64,000 nt of DNA from Lewinellaceae bacterium (GTDB lineage: Bacteria; Bacteroidota; Bacteroidia; Chitinophagales; Saprospiraceae): the NCBI GenBank assembly GCA_024644235.1, contig JAHELJ010000009.1:1-64000 (forward strand), written 5' to 3'. Below are positions 8,801-17,615 of this stretch, piece by piece; position 1 is the first letter of the stretch, and every line of letters starts with the position of its first letter. The notes beneath the pieces were generated by a model. It saw nothing but the letters and a program-made list of their open reading frames with translations, did not search any database and was not told the DNA's origin. The translations under genes were made by a program, and so were the position numbers.

Positions 8801-9391
8801 ATGCCTCAGTTCTTAATCGACATCCGTGATATCATTAGTCAACCATGGCCCTGGTGGATTGCAGGTCCGATGATTGCATTCATCATGTTTCTGCTTCTTT
8901 TCTGGGGAAAGGAGTTTGGTATCTCTGCCAACTTCCGGGTTATGTGTGCCGCAGATGGGGCTGATGATTATGCTTCATTTTTCAAATTTGATTGGGCGTC
9001 CCAAGGTTGGAATTTGTTGGTGGCTCTGGGAGCGATGTTTGGAGGTTATGTGGCAGCTCATTACTTTACTGATCCCGGAGAGAACGTTGCAGGGATATCT
9101 GCTGCTACGGTTGCCACATTATCAGAGTTAGGTCATGAAGTATCAGAGGGCAATGTACCCATTGTTCCCGAATTCTATAGCTGGCCTTCTCTATTTACCA
9201 TGCAGGGTTTTATCATCATCGTAATTGGTGGCTTCCTGGTCGGATTTGGCGCCCGCTATGCAGGGGGTTGCACATCCGGACACGCTATCAGTGGACTTTC
9301 CGCACTACAGTTGCCATCCTTACTGGCAGTTGTTGGTTTTTTTCTGGGGGGGTTGGCAATGGTTCACTTGATATTTCCAATTCTGTTCTAA
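8801..9391 (+). CDS. YeeE/YedE-family sulfur (thiosulfate-type) transporter subunit
   Basis: A 196-residue integral membrane protein of the YeeE/YedE (DUF395) family. The signature GFGARYAGGCTSGHAISGLS holds the conserved Cys that in the characterised thiosulfate transporter TsuA relays the sulfur compound through the membrane. Hydrophobic segments are visible at about residues 18-33, 65-83, 130-148 and 170-195. It is about half the length of TsuA-type proteins; the second half is supplied by the next gene, 12 bases downstream. Role in uptake of thiosulfate or another sulfane-sulfur compound is by family; no rhodanese or persulfide dioxygenase gene is adjacent. Confidence 0.85.
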   Translation: MPQFLIDIRDIISQPWPWWIAGPMIAFIMFLLLFWGKEFGISANFRVMCAADGADDYASFFKFDWASQGWNLLVALGAMFGGYVAAHYFTDPGENVAGISAATVATLSELGHEVSEGNVPIVPEFYSWPSLFTMQGFIIIVIGGFLVGFGARYAGGCTSGHAISGLSALQLPSLLAVVGFFLGGLAMVHLIFPILF

Positions 9392-9403
9392 AACTATTTT
9401 GAA

Positions 9404-9817
9404 ATGAAGATGTCAAGATTCATATTGGTGGGGATCATTTTTGGAATTACCCTTTATAAGGCTGAGGCCGTATCCTGGTACAGGATATTTGAGATGTTCC
9501 ATTTTCAGTCCTTTCACATGTATGGAATCATTTTCTCGGCTGTGGCCGCTGGTGTCATTATAGTACAGCTCATAAAAAAAGGTCGGATAAAAGCCAGTGA
9601 CGGAAATCCCATTCAAATCAACAATAAAGACCTCAGCATTCCCAGATATCTTATAGGGGGATTCATCTTCGGTCTTGGTTGGGCCCTAGCGGGTGTTTGT
9701 CCCGGACCAATGTTTATTCTCTTAGGAAGCGGTGTTACCGTTCTCATTGTCTTCCTCTCTGCCGCAATGTTTGGCACTTTTCTATACGGAGTACTCCGAG
9801 ATCGACTCCCACATTAA
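9404..9817 (+). CDS. YeeE/YedE-family second half (DUF6691-type) transporter subunit
   Basis: A 137-residue membrane protein with about four transmembrane segments and the motif GLGWALAGVCPGPMFILLGSG, the second conserved Cys-containing repeat of the YeeE/YedE fold. It begins 12 bases after the first subunit and is almost certainly cotranscribed and assembled with it, so that the pair equals one full-length transporter. The 167 bases after it, before the Hsp20 genes, show no clear terminator. Confidence 0.83.
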   Translation: MKMSRFILVGIIFGITLYKAEAVSWYRIFEMFHFQSFHMYGIIFSAVAAGVIIVQLIKKGRIKASDGNPIQINNKDLSIPRYLIGGFIFGLGWALAGVCPGPMFILLGSGVTVLIVFLSAAMFGTFLYGVLRDRLPH

Positions 9818-9984
9818 CTAAGCTCACAACCAGCCATTTTGACGCCAAGGTCTCAACAAATACTGACGTTTTGTCGTGTTTCTTGGTGGGCCTCTGTCTT
9901 TTCGACCCATATTGAGAGATGGTACGTCAATTGAGGCAGGCTCTAGTGAAGGATTTATTTTATAACAGCTTAAAAAATTAGATC

Positions 9985-10389
9985 ATGCAGGTCATAACCA
10001 GAAGTCCGAATCAAAGTAGATACGCAATGAAGAGGGCACCAAAACGAGTAAATGACTTTAATCTTAGCATTCCAGTCAATCTAAAAGAATGTGATGATCA
10101 CTTTGAATTGCAGCTTGCTATTCCCGGATTTGAAAGGGAGCAAATAGCTATTGAGTTCAAGGAGGGAGATACACTGGTGATACGAGGCTCAGTCAAGAAG
10201 AATGAGGAAACAGGTCAATTTCATCAACAGGAGTTTGTTCCAAGATCCTTTGAAAAAGCCTTTACCGTTGGGGATAGTATTGACAAGGAGAAGATATCAG
10301 CCTCTATTAGTCAAGGAGTATTGATAATCAATCTTCAAAAGAGAGAAGAGGCCAAGAAAGAAGCTCCCCGGACAATTGAAGTTTTTTAA
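9985..10389 (+). CDS. Small heat-shock protein, Hsp20/alpha-crystallin family (copy 1)
   Basis: A 134-residue cytoplasmic chaperone. The alpha-crystallin domain spans about residues 30-125: FELQLAIPGFEREQI, then SFEKAFTVGDSIDKEKISAS and the family signature QGVLIINLQK. The C-terminus TIEVF supplies the IxV-type motif that docks into neighbouring dimers. It holds unfolding proteins in an ATP-independent manner. It is the first of two tandem Hsp20 genes, 41 bases apart, ending in one strong terminator. I find no CIRCE inverted repeat in the 167 bases upstream, so HrcA control is not supported. Confidence 0.93.
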   Translation: MQVITRSPNQSRYAMKRAPKRVNDFNLSIPVNLKECDDHFELQLAIPGFEREQIAIEFKEGDTLVIRGSVKKNEETGQFHQQEFVPRSFEKAFTVGDSIDKEKISASISQGVLIINLQKREEAKKEAPRTIEVF

Positions 10390-10430
10390 GAAATTCTTAA
10401 CACTCTTTAAGATAATAAAAACATCGTAAT

Positions 10431-10862
10431 ATGAACTTAATAAATGCGTATTCGTTTCTACCAATACACGCGCAATTGTCTGACTCCATTGATGCGTTGT
10501 TTAGCAGAAGTGCAGCTGAAGTGGTGGATTCGGACTTGGTGAACGCTTTGCCCAGGGCAAACGTTATAGAAAAAGAAGATGTGTTGAGGATTGATGTGGT
10601 TGCGCCAGGATATAGTAAAGAGGATTTTGAAATAACTGTGGACGAAGGTCTGCTGACAGTGAGAGCGAAGATTGAGGAAAACATTGGCGAAGAATCCTCC
10701 AATTGGAAGCGAAGAGAATTTTTCAACAGTTGTTTTACGAGAGTTTTTCGATTGGAGAAATATGGAAGAGGTGGTGAGGTGAAAGCAGCTTATGAAAAGG
10801 GAATCCTCAGTATTGAAATACCGAAAATGAAAGAAAAGGCTCGTTCAATCGAGATTTCATAA
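10431..10862 (+). CDS. Small heat-shock protein, Hsp20/alpha-crystallin family (copy 2)
   Basis: A 143-residue paralogue of the preceding gene but diverged: the crystallin domain covers about residues 45-140, with LRIDVVAPGYSKEDFEITVD, the aromatic-rich WKRREFFNSCFTRVFRL and the closing EKGILSIEIPK, then a C-terminal SIEIS (IxI-type motif). The two copies probably form mixed or alternative oligomers; this is inference. It is followed 33 bases later by a factor-independent terminator, so the operon ends here. Confidence 0.92.
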   Translation: MNLINAYSFLPIHAQLSDSIDALFSRSAAEVVDSDLVNALPRANVIEKEDVLRIDVVAPGYSKEDFEITVDEGLLTVRAKIEENIGEESSNWKRREFFNSCFTRVFRLEKYGRGGEVKAAYEKGILSIEIPKMKEKARSIEIS

Positions 10863-10894
10863 GATTCATGTTCATGGGGTTAGGGTTTGGTTGA

Positions 10895-10927
10895 TAGGCC
10901 TGGGTTTCGACCCGGGCCTATTCCTTT
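10895..10927 (+). terminator. Strong hairpin terminator after the Hsp20 pair
   Basis: An 11-base-pair stem (10895-10905 with 10910-10920, one G-U pair) closed by the stable TTCG tetraloop and followed by TTCCTTTT. This is the clearest intrinsic terminator in the window. The convergent lytic transglycosylase gene ends about 90 bases further on, and the bases in between hold nothing else I can name. Confidence 0.85.
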
Positions 10928-11011
10928 TAAGATTACTTCCACAACGAGGAAAATTCCATCCAGCATCTTGTAGCCAGAGGAATTCAGGTCTTCTTCCTAG
11001 AATAAATAGGA

Positions 11012-12268
11012 TTAGTGCCGGTCTTGATGAAGCTGCCAGGCATGTTCTTCCTGCCTTTGCTTCTCAATTTGAACCAGCCGGGATTCCATCCAACCGGCTT
11101 TTATCTGGTTGGGTAGTATTATCAATTCGTCTACCTTTTCCATGGGGGGAGGTTCTTCCTCCACTGCCGCTTGAGATGGATCGAACAGTTCATGAATCAT
11201 CAATGTTTGTCCACCGTTGATCATATCACTAGAGAGATAATTCCAATATTTCAACAAATAAGGATCTACACTTAATTGCGAAGCAACTTCATAGATGCTT
11301 TTCGATTCGTCCACGACATGTTCGTAGGTTCGATATTCAAAAGGGTTTGGAAGAGCTTCATTTGTCGCAAGGAAATACTCAAAAGTGGGGATTACTCTTT
11401 TCGGAAGTACCAGGTCATATCCTTTGGTAAGAGAAGGAACATAGCCTCGTCGAAGTCCTGGATTCAGATCACTAACCAGGTCTTTTGGCAAGCCAGTGAC
11501 TTGCGAAATATCCTCAAGTGTCAAATATTTATGAACGACCACATGACCGGTCAACTGAAAGTCGAGGCTGGGATAGAGAGGGGTCATGCCAAGCTCCAGA
11601 TAATGCTCTACGATGTATTGAGCAGCTATATACTTCGGAATATAAAGTTGGGTCTCTCTAGGTAGAAAGGGCTTGATCGCTTTGAATGATCTCTCACCTC
11701 CTGCATAGCGAATGGCTCTGTTTACCGTACCGGGTCCGGCATTATAAGCTGCAAACGCAAGGGTCCAATCCTGATATCTCTCATAGAGGATTCTTAAGTA
11801 CTCAATCGCTGCCACCGTAGCCTTGGCCGGATCTCTTCTCTCGTCAATATGACGATTGATCATTAGTCCAAGCTCTCTTCCCGTAGGCATCATAATCTGC
11901 CAAAGCCCAACTGCCCCTACTCGCGACACCGCCGATGGATTAAACCTGGATTCAATTATTGGAATAACCTTTAATTGTTCCGGAAGACCTTGGCGACTTA
12001 ACTCCTTCTCGATTAAAGGAAAATATCGAAACCCGCGACCTAGCATCTCTTCTGTGCTTTGCGAATGCTTTAGGAAATCCTCTATATAGCGGGCTACTCT
12101 GTCTTCGTCGACAGGGTCCAAAAAGCTATTAAAAGCACTGACTGCGGCTGCATCAAATGAGATCGCATCAGAGGCTTTTACCCAGCTTAGATTCACCAGG
12201 AAAAAGCACAATAATATCCAAGCCTGCAGAAATGGCAGTTTGATCATGGAACACCTGTTGGTTTTCAT
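11012..12268 (-). CDS. Membrane-bound lytic murein transglycosylase, MltD-like, with LysM-type C-terminal region
   Basis: Cleaves peptidoglycan glycan strands to 1,6-anhydro-muropeptides in the periplasm. The SLT domain (about residues 90-220) contains LKVIPIIESRFNPSAVSRVG with the catalytic Glu, GLWQIMMPTGRELGL, and FAAYNAGPGTVNRAIR, all standard for family 1 (MltD/Slt70). Two LysM-like segments follow (YLTLEDISQVTGLPKDLVSD; YEHVVDESKSIYEVASQL) for glycan binding, then a charged Glu/Gln-rich tail. The chosen start (MKTNRC) gives a signal peptide with core LQAWILLCFFLVNLSWVKA; ATGs at 12286 and 12247 are alternatives. The gene lies downstream of gatA on the same strand but has its own candidate promoter. 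Confidence 0.9.
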   Translation of the reverse strand: MKTNRCSMIKLPFLQAWILLCFFLVNLSWVKASDAISFDAAAVSAFNSFLDPVDEDRVARYIEDFLKHSQSTEEMLGRGFRYFPLIEKELSRQGLPEQLKVIPIIESRFNPSAVSRVGAVGLWQIMMPTGRELGLMINRHIDERRDPAKATVAAIEYLRILYERYQDWTLAFAAYNAGPGTVNRAIRYAGGERSFKAIKPFLPRETQLYIPKYIAAQYIVEHYLELGMTPLYPSLDFQLTGHVVVHKYLTLEDISQVTGLPKDLVSDLNPGLRRGYVPSLTKGYDLVLPKRVIPTFEYFLATNEALPNPFEYRTYEHVVDESKSIYEVASQLSVDPYLLKYWNYLSSDMINGGQTLMIHELFDPSQAAVEEEPPPMEKVDELIILPNQIKAGWMESRLVQIEKQRQEEHAWQLHQDRH

Positions 12269-12368
12269 TAATTCTCGAGACAACATATTGGTTTTTTAGA
12301 TTTAATACATTATAATTTTTTTTAATGCATAAATCATGCCAACCACAACATTGATCTCAATCAGCCGG

Positions 12369-12376
12369 CAAAAATA
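12369..12376 (-). promoter_or_regulatory. Candidate Bacteroidota -7 box for the lytic transglycosylase gene
   Basis: On the minus strand TATTTTTG followed by CC matches TAnnTTTGC, about 100-120 bases before the possible starts. The -33 region is not well conserved. The remaining bases between gatA and this gene are AT-rich with a T-run and show no gene. Confidence 0.4.
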
Positions 12377-12421
12377 GCCAAAACTACAGTTCTCGTAACG
12401 AGTCTTCCTGTTAAAAATACT

Positions 12422-13870
12422 TTAAATCGTCTCTACTACTGAATCCTCGTCGTCTAGAATTAACTTCGAATAAACAAAAAGTAAATGCTCTTGAAAAGTT
12501 CCTGAAATTAGCTGTATTCCAAAAGGTAAGTTTTCCACATCCTTGCCCATGGGTAAGGATATCGCAGGGAATCCCACCAGATTTGCCAATACCGAGAAGA
12601 CATCTGAAAGATATATCTGTACCGGACTCATTTCAGCTCCAAGCTTCCAGGCGGTTCGTGGGGTTGTGGGTAACAGTAGCCCGTCGTATTCTGCCAATAC
12701 CCGTGAAATCTGTGCCTTAATTAGTCGCCTTACCTTCTGAGCTTTTGCAAAATAGGCGTCGTAATATCCCACACTCAGGACAAATGTTCCCAACAGTATC
12801 CTCCTCTTTACTTCTAATCCAAATCCCTCTGTGCGGGTCTTAGAATAGCTTTCCAGTAATGTAGTTGCATGTGGTGAACGGCGTCCATATCGTAGACCAT
12901 CGTACCGTGACAAGTTGGAAGATGCTTCGGCTGATGTGAGCACGTAGTAGGCGGGAATCAGGTAGTCTATAAGCTCGAAATCGACGGGTTGAACCTCAAT
13001 ATCCCGCGCTTGTAATGACTTAACCTTCTTTAGAAATGTTTCCCGGATCTCGGGCTGGAGTGAAGGGTGCTCAACAGCATCCTTTAGATATGCCAGTTTC
13101 TTTCTAATTGGTCTGTCCTCAACCATGAGGGGGTCGATCAGTGTGGCGTCGTAATCATCGACACCCTTCATCACTTCGTAGATTTTAGTCACATCATCCA
13201 GTTTCTTGCCAATAACCCCGATTTGATCAAAGGAAGAACCATATGCTATCAATCCATGACGGCTGATCCTGCCATAGCTCGGTTTGAAGCCGATCAATCC
13301 GCAGAAAGAGGCAGGTTGTCGAACTGATCCTCCGGTATCAGAACCAATGGAAGCTAGACAGGTGTTGACTTGAACAGAGACTGCAGATCCACCAGAAGAT
13401 CCACCGGGTACATGTTCTTGGTGTTCACCATTGCGGACAGGTCCATACACTGACGTACGGTTGTCAGATCCCATCGCAAACTCATCGCAATTGACCCGTC
13501 CGATAATGATAGCATCAGCATCCAGCAATCGTTGCACAGCAGTAGCTGTGTAGATACTGGTGTATCCCTCAAGAATCCTTGAACCTGCCGTGAGATGGTG
13601 ATTCTCTTGAGCTATAACATCTTTGACGCTGAGTACCGCTCCGAAAAGTGGACCAAGTTTGGCACTTGAAGTATGGATTCTTTCGTCCAGGTCTCTGGCG
13701 GCAGTCATCGCCTCATTTTCATATACCTCAACATATGCATTCAGATGTGTGTTAGCTTTGACCTCCCTCAAGTAGGCTTGCACCAGTTGCACGGACGTGA
13801 GATCTCCTCCTTTTAGTCCCTTTTGGATGTCATCAAGGCACCGGTAGTTCTTGCCACTAACCTGAATCAC
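12422..13870 (-). CDS. gatA: Aspartyl/glutamyl-tRNA amidotransferase subunit A
   Basis: The amidase subunit of GatCAB, which converts misacylated Glu-tRNA(Gln) and Asp-tRNA(Asn) to the correct amidated forms; it releases ammonia from glutamine. The 482-residue length is normal. The Ser-cisSer-Lys triad is present: Lys83 in LSVKDV, Ser158 in PGGSSGGSA and Ser182 in GSDTGGSVRQPA, with spacing identical to that known for the family. The start is GTG, overlapping the hisS stop as GTGA (13867-13870), so it is translationally coupled to hisS. gatB and gatC are not in the window and must lie elsewhere. Confidence 0.96.
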   Translation of the reverse strand: MIQVSGKNYRCLDDIQKGLKGGDLTSVQLVQAYLREVKANTHLNAYVEVYENEAMTAARDLDERIHTSSAKLGPLFGAVLSVKDVIAQENHHLTAGSRILEGYTSIYTATAVQRLLDADAIIIGRVNCDEFAMGSDNRTSVYGPVRNGEHQEHVPGGSSGGSAVSVQVNTCLASIGSDTGGSVRQPASFCGLIGFKPSYGRISRHGLIAYGSSFDQIGVIGKKLDDVTKIYEVMKGVDDYDATLIDPLMVEDRPIRKKLAYLKDAVEHPSLQPEIRETFLKKVKSLQARDIEVQPVDFELIDYLIPAYYVLTSAEASSNLSRYDGLRYGRRSPHATTLLESYSKTRTEGFGLEVKRRILLGTFVLSVGYYDAYFAKAQKVRRLIKAQISRVLAEYDGLLLPTTPRTAWKLGAEMSPVQIYLSDVFSVLANLVGFPAISLPMGKDVENLPFGIQLISGTFQEHLLFVYSKLILDDEDSVVETI

Positions 13871-15210
13871 ATCAATAGCTTTTGAACAAGTTCATCTTGT
13901 CCCAGGAGTTCCTGATCACCCGATTGCATGTCGCGAAAAGTGTATTTGTCGCTCTTTAATTCTTCTGATCCGATCACCACTACATGCTTTACACCGATCT
14001 GGTCAGCATACTTCATTTGCTTCTTGATTTTTACCGGATCCGGATAAACATCGCATGAAATCCCCTTCATCCTGCAGTTCTCAGCCAGGAAAAACGCCCT
14101 CTTATGCGACGCCTCATCCAGAGCAACAAATAGTACTTTAATACTTTGAGCAAGCTCTGATGGGAAAAGATCCTTCATTTCCATCACATCATAAATTCGC
14201 TCTACTCCGAAAGATATACCTACTCCTGATACACCCTTCAGACCAAAAACGCCGGTGAGATTATCGTAGCGACCTCCTCCTAAGAGACTGCCAAATTCAA
14301 TATCCTTTGCAGACACTTCAAAGATACATCCGGTGTAGTAGTTCAACCCTCGAGCCAGGCTTACCTTCGTTACGACTTCATTATGAAGATATAGCCCATC
14401 CAGATAGGATAGTACCTCCTGCATTTCTGAAATCCCTTTCTGTCCTATCTCCGATCCTTTCAGGGAATCTTGCATAGTCTGCAGATCATCCATTGACAAC
14501 AGGGAAAGTAACCGGGTTATCTGTGATTCGGAAAACTCCATTTTGGACAATTCCTTATGGACCCCTTCCTCACCTATCTTGTCCATTTTATCGATGATCA
14601 CAGTCATCTCATTCAGCCGGTTCGGAGTGCCAATCTCTTCCGCTATTCCAGCGAGAATTTTTCGGTTGTTGAGATAAATGACGACGTCCAGTCCCAGGTT
14701 TTTGAAAACTTGATCGATTATTCTTAGATACTCAGCTTCACAAATCAATGAATCAGTGCCCACTACATCTACATCACACTGATAAAATTCCTGATAGCGT
14801 CCTTTCTGTGGACGGTCAGCACGCCAAACGGGTTGTATGGCATAGCGTTTAAAAGGCATTGTTATTTCATGCTGATGCATGGTCACAAAGCGGGCAAAAG
14901 GTACTGTCAGGTCATAGCGTAGCCCCCGCCGGGCAATAGAATGAACAAGCTTTTGTGAGTCGAGCCTGGATAAGGCATCCTTGTCTGCCTTGGACAAGAA
15001 GTCTCCATTATTCAGTACTTTAAAAAGCAACTTATCTCCCTCATCACCATATTTCCCGGTTAAAGTTTCGAGGTTCTCCATCACCGGTGTTTCAATGGGC
15101 TGGTACCCGTACCTCTCAAATAGTGTTTTGATGATGTCGAAAATGTACTGACGACGATACACCTCACTAGGTATAAAATCACGGGTTCCTTTGGGAATAC
15201 CAGGCTTCAT
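13867..15210 (-). CDS. hisS: Histidyl-tRNA synthetase
   Basis: Class II aminoacyl-tRNA synthetase, 447 residues. Motif 2 region is visible as FKRYAIQPVWRADRPQKGRY followed by EFYQCDVDVVG; the histidine-specific signatures LARGLNYYTG and GGGRYDNL and motif 3 (GISFGVERIYDV) are intact. The C-terminal ~95 residues form the anticodon-binding domain (LFVALDEASHKRAFFLAENC ... ADQIGVKHVVVIG). It lies 12 bases after pheS and overlaps gatA, making a pheS-hisS-gatA translation operon. Confidence 0.97.
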   Translation of the reverse strand: MKPGIPKGTRDFIPSEVYRRQYIFDIIKTLFERYGYQPIETPVMENLETLTGKYGDEGDKLLFKVLNNGDFLSKADKDALSRLDSQKLVHSIARRGLRYDLTVPFARFVTMHQHEITMPFKRYAIQPVWRADRPQKGRYQEFYQCDVDVVGTDSLICEAEYLRIIDQVFKNLGLDVVIYLNNRKILAGIAEEIGTPNRLNEMTVIIDKMDKIGEEGVHKELSKMEFSESQITRLLSLLSMDDLQTMQDSLKGSEIGQKGISEMQEVLSYLDGLYLHNEVVTKVSLARGLNYYTGCIFEVSAKDIEFGSLLGGGRYDNLTGVFGLKGVSGVGISFGVERIYDVMEMKDLFPSELAQSIKVLFVALDEASHKRAFFLAENCRMKGISCDVYPDPVKIKKQMKYADQIGVKHVVVIGSEELKSDKYTFRDMQSGDQELLGQDELVQKLLM

Positions 15211-15222
15211 TAGATCGAGGAG

Positions 15223-16257
15223 CTAAAACGCAGACTTGAATTGTTCCAGAAATCGAATGTCGTTCTCGAAAAGAAGGCGGATATCATTGATCTTGTATTT
15301 GCGCATGGCTTGCCGTTCGATACCCATACCAAAAGCAAATCCCGTATACTTCTCCGAGTCGATGCCGCAGAAATCAAGCACATTGGGATCTACCATGCCG
15401 CATCCCAGAATTTCGAGCCAACCAGTGCCTTTGGTGAGCCGGTAATCGTCTTCATTGTTCAAGCCCCAATAAACATCCATCTCAGCGCTTGGTTCCGTGA
15501 AGGGAAAGTAGGAAGGTCGCAGCCTGATCACCACGTCTTCACCATACAATTCTTTGGCAAAATGGTAGAGCACTTGTTTCATGTCTGCAAATGAAACTCC
15601 CTCATCGACATACAGGCCTTCTACCTGGTGAAACTGGCAATGGGCCCGGGCCGAGACAGTTTCATTCCGGTAGACCCGTCCAGGTGAGATGATCCGAATC
15701 GGGGGTTTCCTCGATTCCATCTCATGCACTTGTACGGTGGAAGTTTGCGATCGCAAGACATGCGACAGATCATTCTTGATATAGTATGTGTCAGTCATGT
15801 CGCGTGCAGGATGATCCTCGGGTGTGTTGAGCGCTGTGAAATTATGCCATTCATCTTCAATCTCTCTGTTTTCTACTACAGAGAATCCCATTCTTTGAAA
15901 AATATCCACGATCTGATTCAACACGATCGAAACAGGATGCCTGGACCCCAAAGGCAAAGGCAATCCTGGAGCTGTCAAATCAAGCCCATGTCCTTCACTT
16001 TTATCTTTACTGACAAGCTGACTCTGAAGAATCTCATACTTCTCAGCAGCCTTTGACTTGGCTTCATTGAGCAGTAATCCAAAATCCTTCTTGCGATTGT
16101 TCTCGATTTCCCGCATCCCAGCAAAGAGTGGCTTGATTCGGTTTTTTGACCCCAAAAACTGCACGCGAAAAGCTTCCAGTTCTTCACTAGAACCTGGTTG
16201 AACTGTGTCAATCTCTTTGATCAGATCACGAACCTGCTCAAACAATAGATCCGACAT
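15223..16257 (-). CDS. pheS: Phenylalanyl-tRNA synthetase alpha subunit
   Basis: The catalytic alpha subunit of the alpha2-beta2 enzyme, 344 residues. An N-terminal coiled-coil (about residues 1-90) for tRNA binding is followed by the class II core: SQTSTVQVHEMESRKPPI, RIISPGRVYRNE, FHQVEGLYVD, YFPFTEPSAEMDVYW and the closing motif 3 GFAFGMGIERQAM. First gene of the pheS-hisS-gatA operon. Divergent from the O-antigen-ligase-like gene with only 41 bases between the starts; on the minus strand TACCTTTA (16284-16291) is a near match to a -7 box but overlaps what would be the other gene's promoter. pheT is not in the window. Confidence 0.97.
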   Translation of the reverse strand: MSDLLFEQVRDLIKEIDTVQPGSSEELEAFRVQFLGSKNRIKPLFAGMREIENNRKKDFGLLLNEAKSKAAEKYEILQSQLVSKDKSEGHGLDLTAPGLPLPLGSRHPVSIVLNQIVDIFQRMGFSVVENREIEDEWHNFTALNTPEDHPARDMTDTYYIKNDLSHVLRSQTSTVQVHEMESRKPPIRIISPGRVYRNETVSARAHCQFHQVEGLYVDEGVSFADMKQVLYHFAKELYGEDVVIRLRPSYFPFTEPSAEMDVYWGLNNEDDYRLTKGTGWLEILGCGMVDPNVLDFCGIDSEKYTGFAFGMGIERQAMRKYKINDIRLLFENDIRFLEQFKSAF

Positions 16258-16298
16258 GATAATACGAGGCTTGAAATAAGGCGTAAAGGTATAATTTT

Positions 16299-17615
16299 AT
16301 GATTATTCAAATGGATACGCAATCTTCACCTGAATCTGGCCAGATAGCAAATCCGGAGCGTGATTTTCAAATCTTGTTCCTGGGGGTAAGCGCTATTTTT
16401 TTTGCATCCCTACTATATTCCACATTCCTTCTTTCGGTGGCTATGTTTGCTATGGGCACTTTAGGCATTTGCGATGTTACCCTTAAGCCCCTTAGGATAC
16501 GCCTAAGACCGAATCTTTTGGTCAAGGTCCAAAAATGGATGAATGAACCCGTGTGGTGGGTCATCACCTTGCCATTTCTGGTAGTGCTCTTTGGAGGCCT
16601 CTATTCTGAGGACTCCTCATTCTGGCTGTCAAGATTGAGATTAAGGGCACCATTCTTACTGCTACCACTTGCCTGGTATCTAATGCCTCCTATATCCAGC
16701 AATACTTACTACCGGATGTTTGCTTTGTTCGTATTAATCGTTTTTCTCAGCACCATTCCAGTGCTCTGGGAATTTGGAGCGAACTATGAACAAGTATTAT
16801 TCAGGCTACAGAGAGGACATGTGATATCTACACCCGGCAATCATATCCGATATAGTCTTCTCATTGCGATCTGCTGTCTAGCATCCTTTATTCTTCATAA
16901 GAGGAAGTTTCGCTGGTTTTATCGCGAAGAACCTAAGATCTACCTCACGCTCTCCGTCTACTTCTTTTTTGTTCTGCATCTACTGGCTATTCGCAGTGGA
17001 ATTGCGGCACTTTATTTGACCATCCTTGTCTTCATTTTCATCTCTCTGATAGTGCATTGGAGAGCGAGGACATTACTCTATATTGTCGGCCTCGCTGCAG
17101 TACCCTTAATAACTTACCATACGCTTCCAACCTTTAGAAATAAGATTCAATATATGATTGAAGACTATTCAAGATACCGGCTAAAGAAATGGAATGCCTA
17201 TAGTGACTCAGAGAGACTCTTAAGTCTGCGAGCCGGACTTGATTTAGCGTCTGATAATCTGCTGACTGGGGTAGGCCCGGGTGATCTCAGGCGATCTATG
17301 AAGAAATACTTCCTCGAGGAGTACGACAAAAACACCTACATACTGCCGCATAACCAATGGATTTCTATACTCACCGGAAGCGGAATAATCGGGCTTCTTC
17401 TGATCTTGCTCTCTTTCTTCCTTCCGATCCTTAATCGCAGTCACTTTAGGGAGCCTCTCTTTCTTGCTGCCAATTCAATCATTTTCTTCTCTTTCTTTGC
17501 TGAAAACACTTTAGAAACCTCAAGGGGCGTTGCCATCTACATCTTCCTTTTGCTGGCTGGGCTAAAATTCTTACAGAATGCTAACCGAGTTGAAAACGAC
17601 GTGCTTGACCTCTGA
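16299..17615 (+). CDS. O-antigen ligase/polymerase-like membrane protein (Wzy_C family)
   Basis: A 438-residue polytopic inner-membrane protein with about ten hydrophobic segments and the family's signature periplasmic loop between the last ones: LTGVGPGDLRRSM ... YILPHNQWISILTGSGIIGL, in which the His and Arg residues of WaaL/Wzy-type enzymes are found. Such proteins transfer or polymerise lipid-linked glycans in the periplasm; whether it acts on O-antigen, exopolysaccharide or glycoprotein cannot be read from sequence. No glycosyltransferase cluster surrounds it. The second Met (16311) is an alternative start. Its 3' end overlaps the convergent rhomboid gene by 35 bases. Confidence 0.82.
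   Translation: MIIQMDTQSSPESGQIANPERDFQILFLGVSAIFFASLLYSTFLLSVAMFAMGTLGICDVTLKPLRIRLRPNLLVKVQKWMNEPVWWVITLPFLVVLFGGLYSEDSSFWLSRLRLRAPFLLLPLAWYLMPPISSNTYYRMFALFVLIVFLSTIPVLWEFGANYEQVLFRLQRGHVISTPGNHIRYSLLIAICCLASFILHKRKFRWFYREEPKIYLTLSVYFFFVLHLLAIRSGIAALYLTILVFIFISLIVHWRARTLLYIVGLAAVPLITYHTLPTFRNKIQYMIEDYSRYRLKKWNAYSDSERLLSLRAGLDLASDNLLTGVGPGDLRRSMKKYFLEEYDKNTYILPHNQWISILTGSGIIGLLLILLSFFLPILNRSHFREPLFLAANSIIFFSFFAENTLETSRGVAIYIFLLLAGLKFLQNANRVENDVLDL

Noticed and set aside
9818-9984. Possible CIRCE or HAIR operator upstream of the Hsp20 pair
   Set aside because: No TTAGCACTC-N9-GAGTGCTAA-like repeat is present; the only repeats are short and imperfect.
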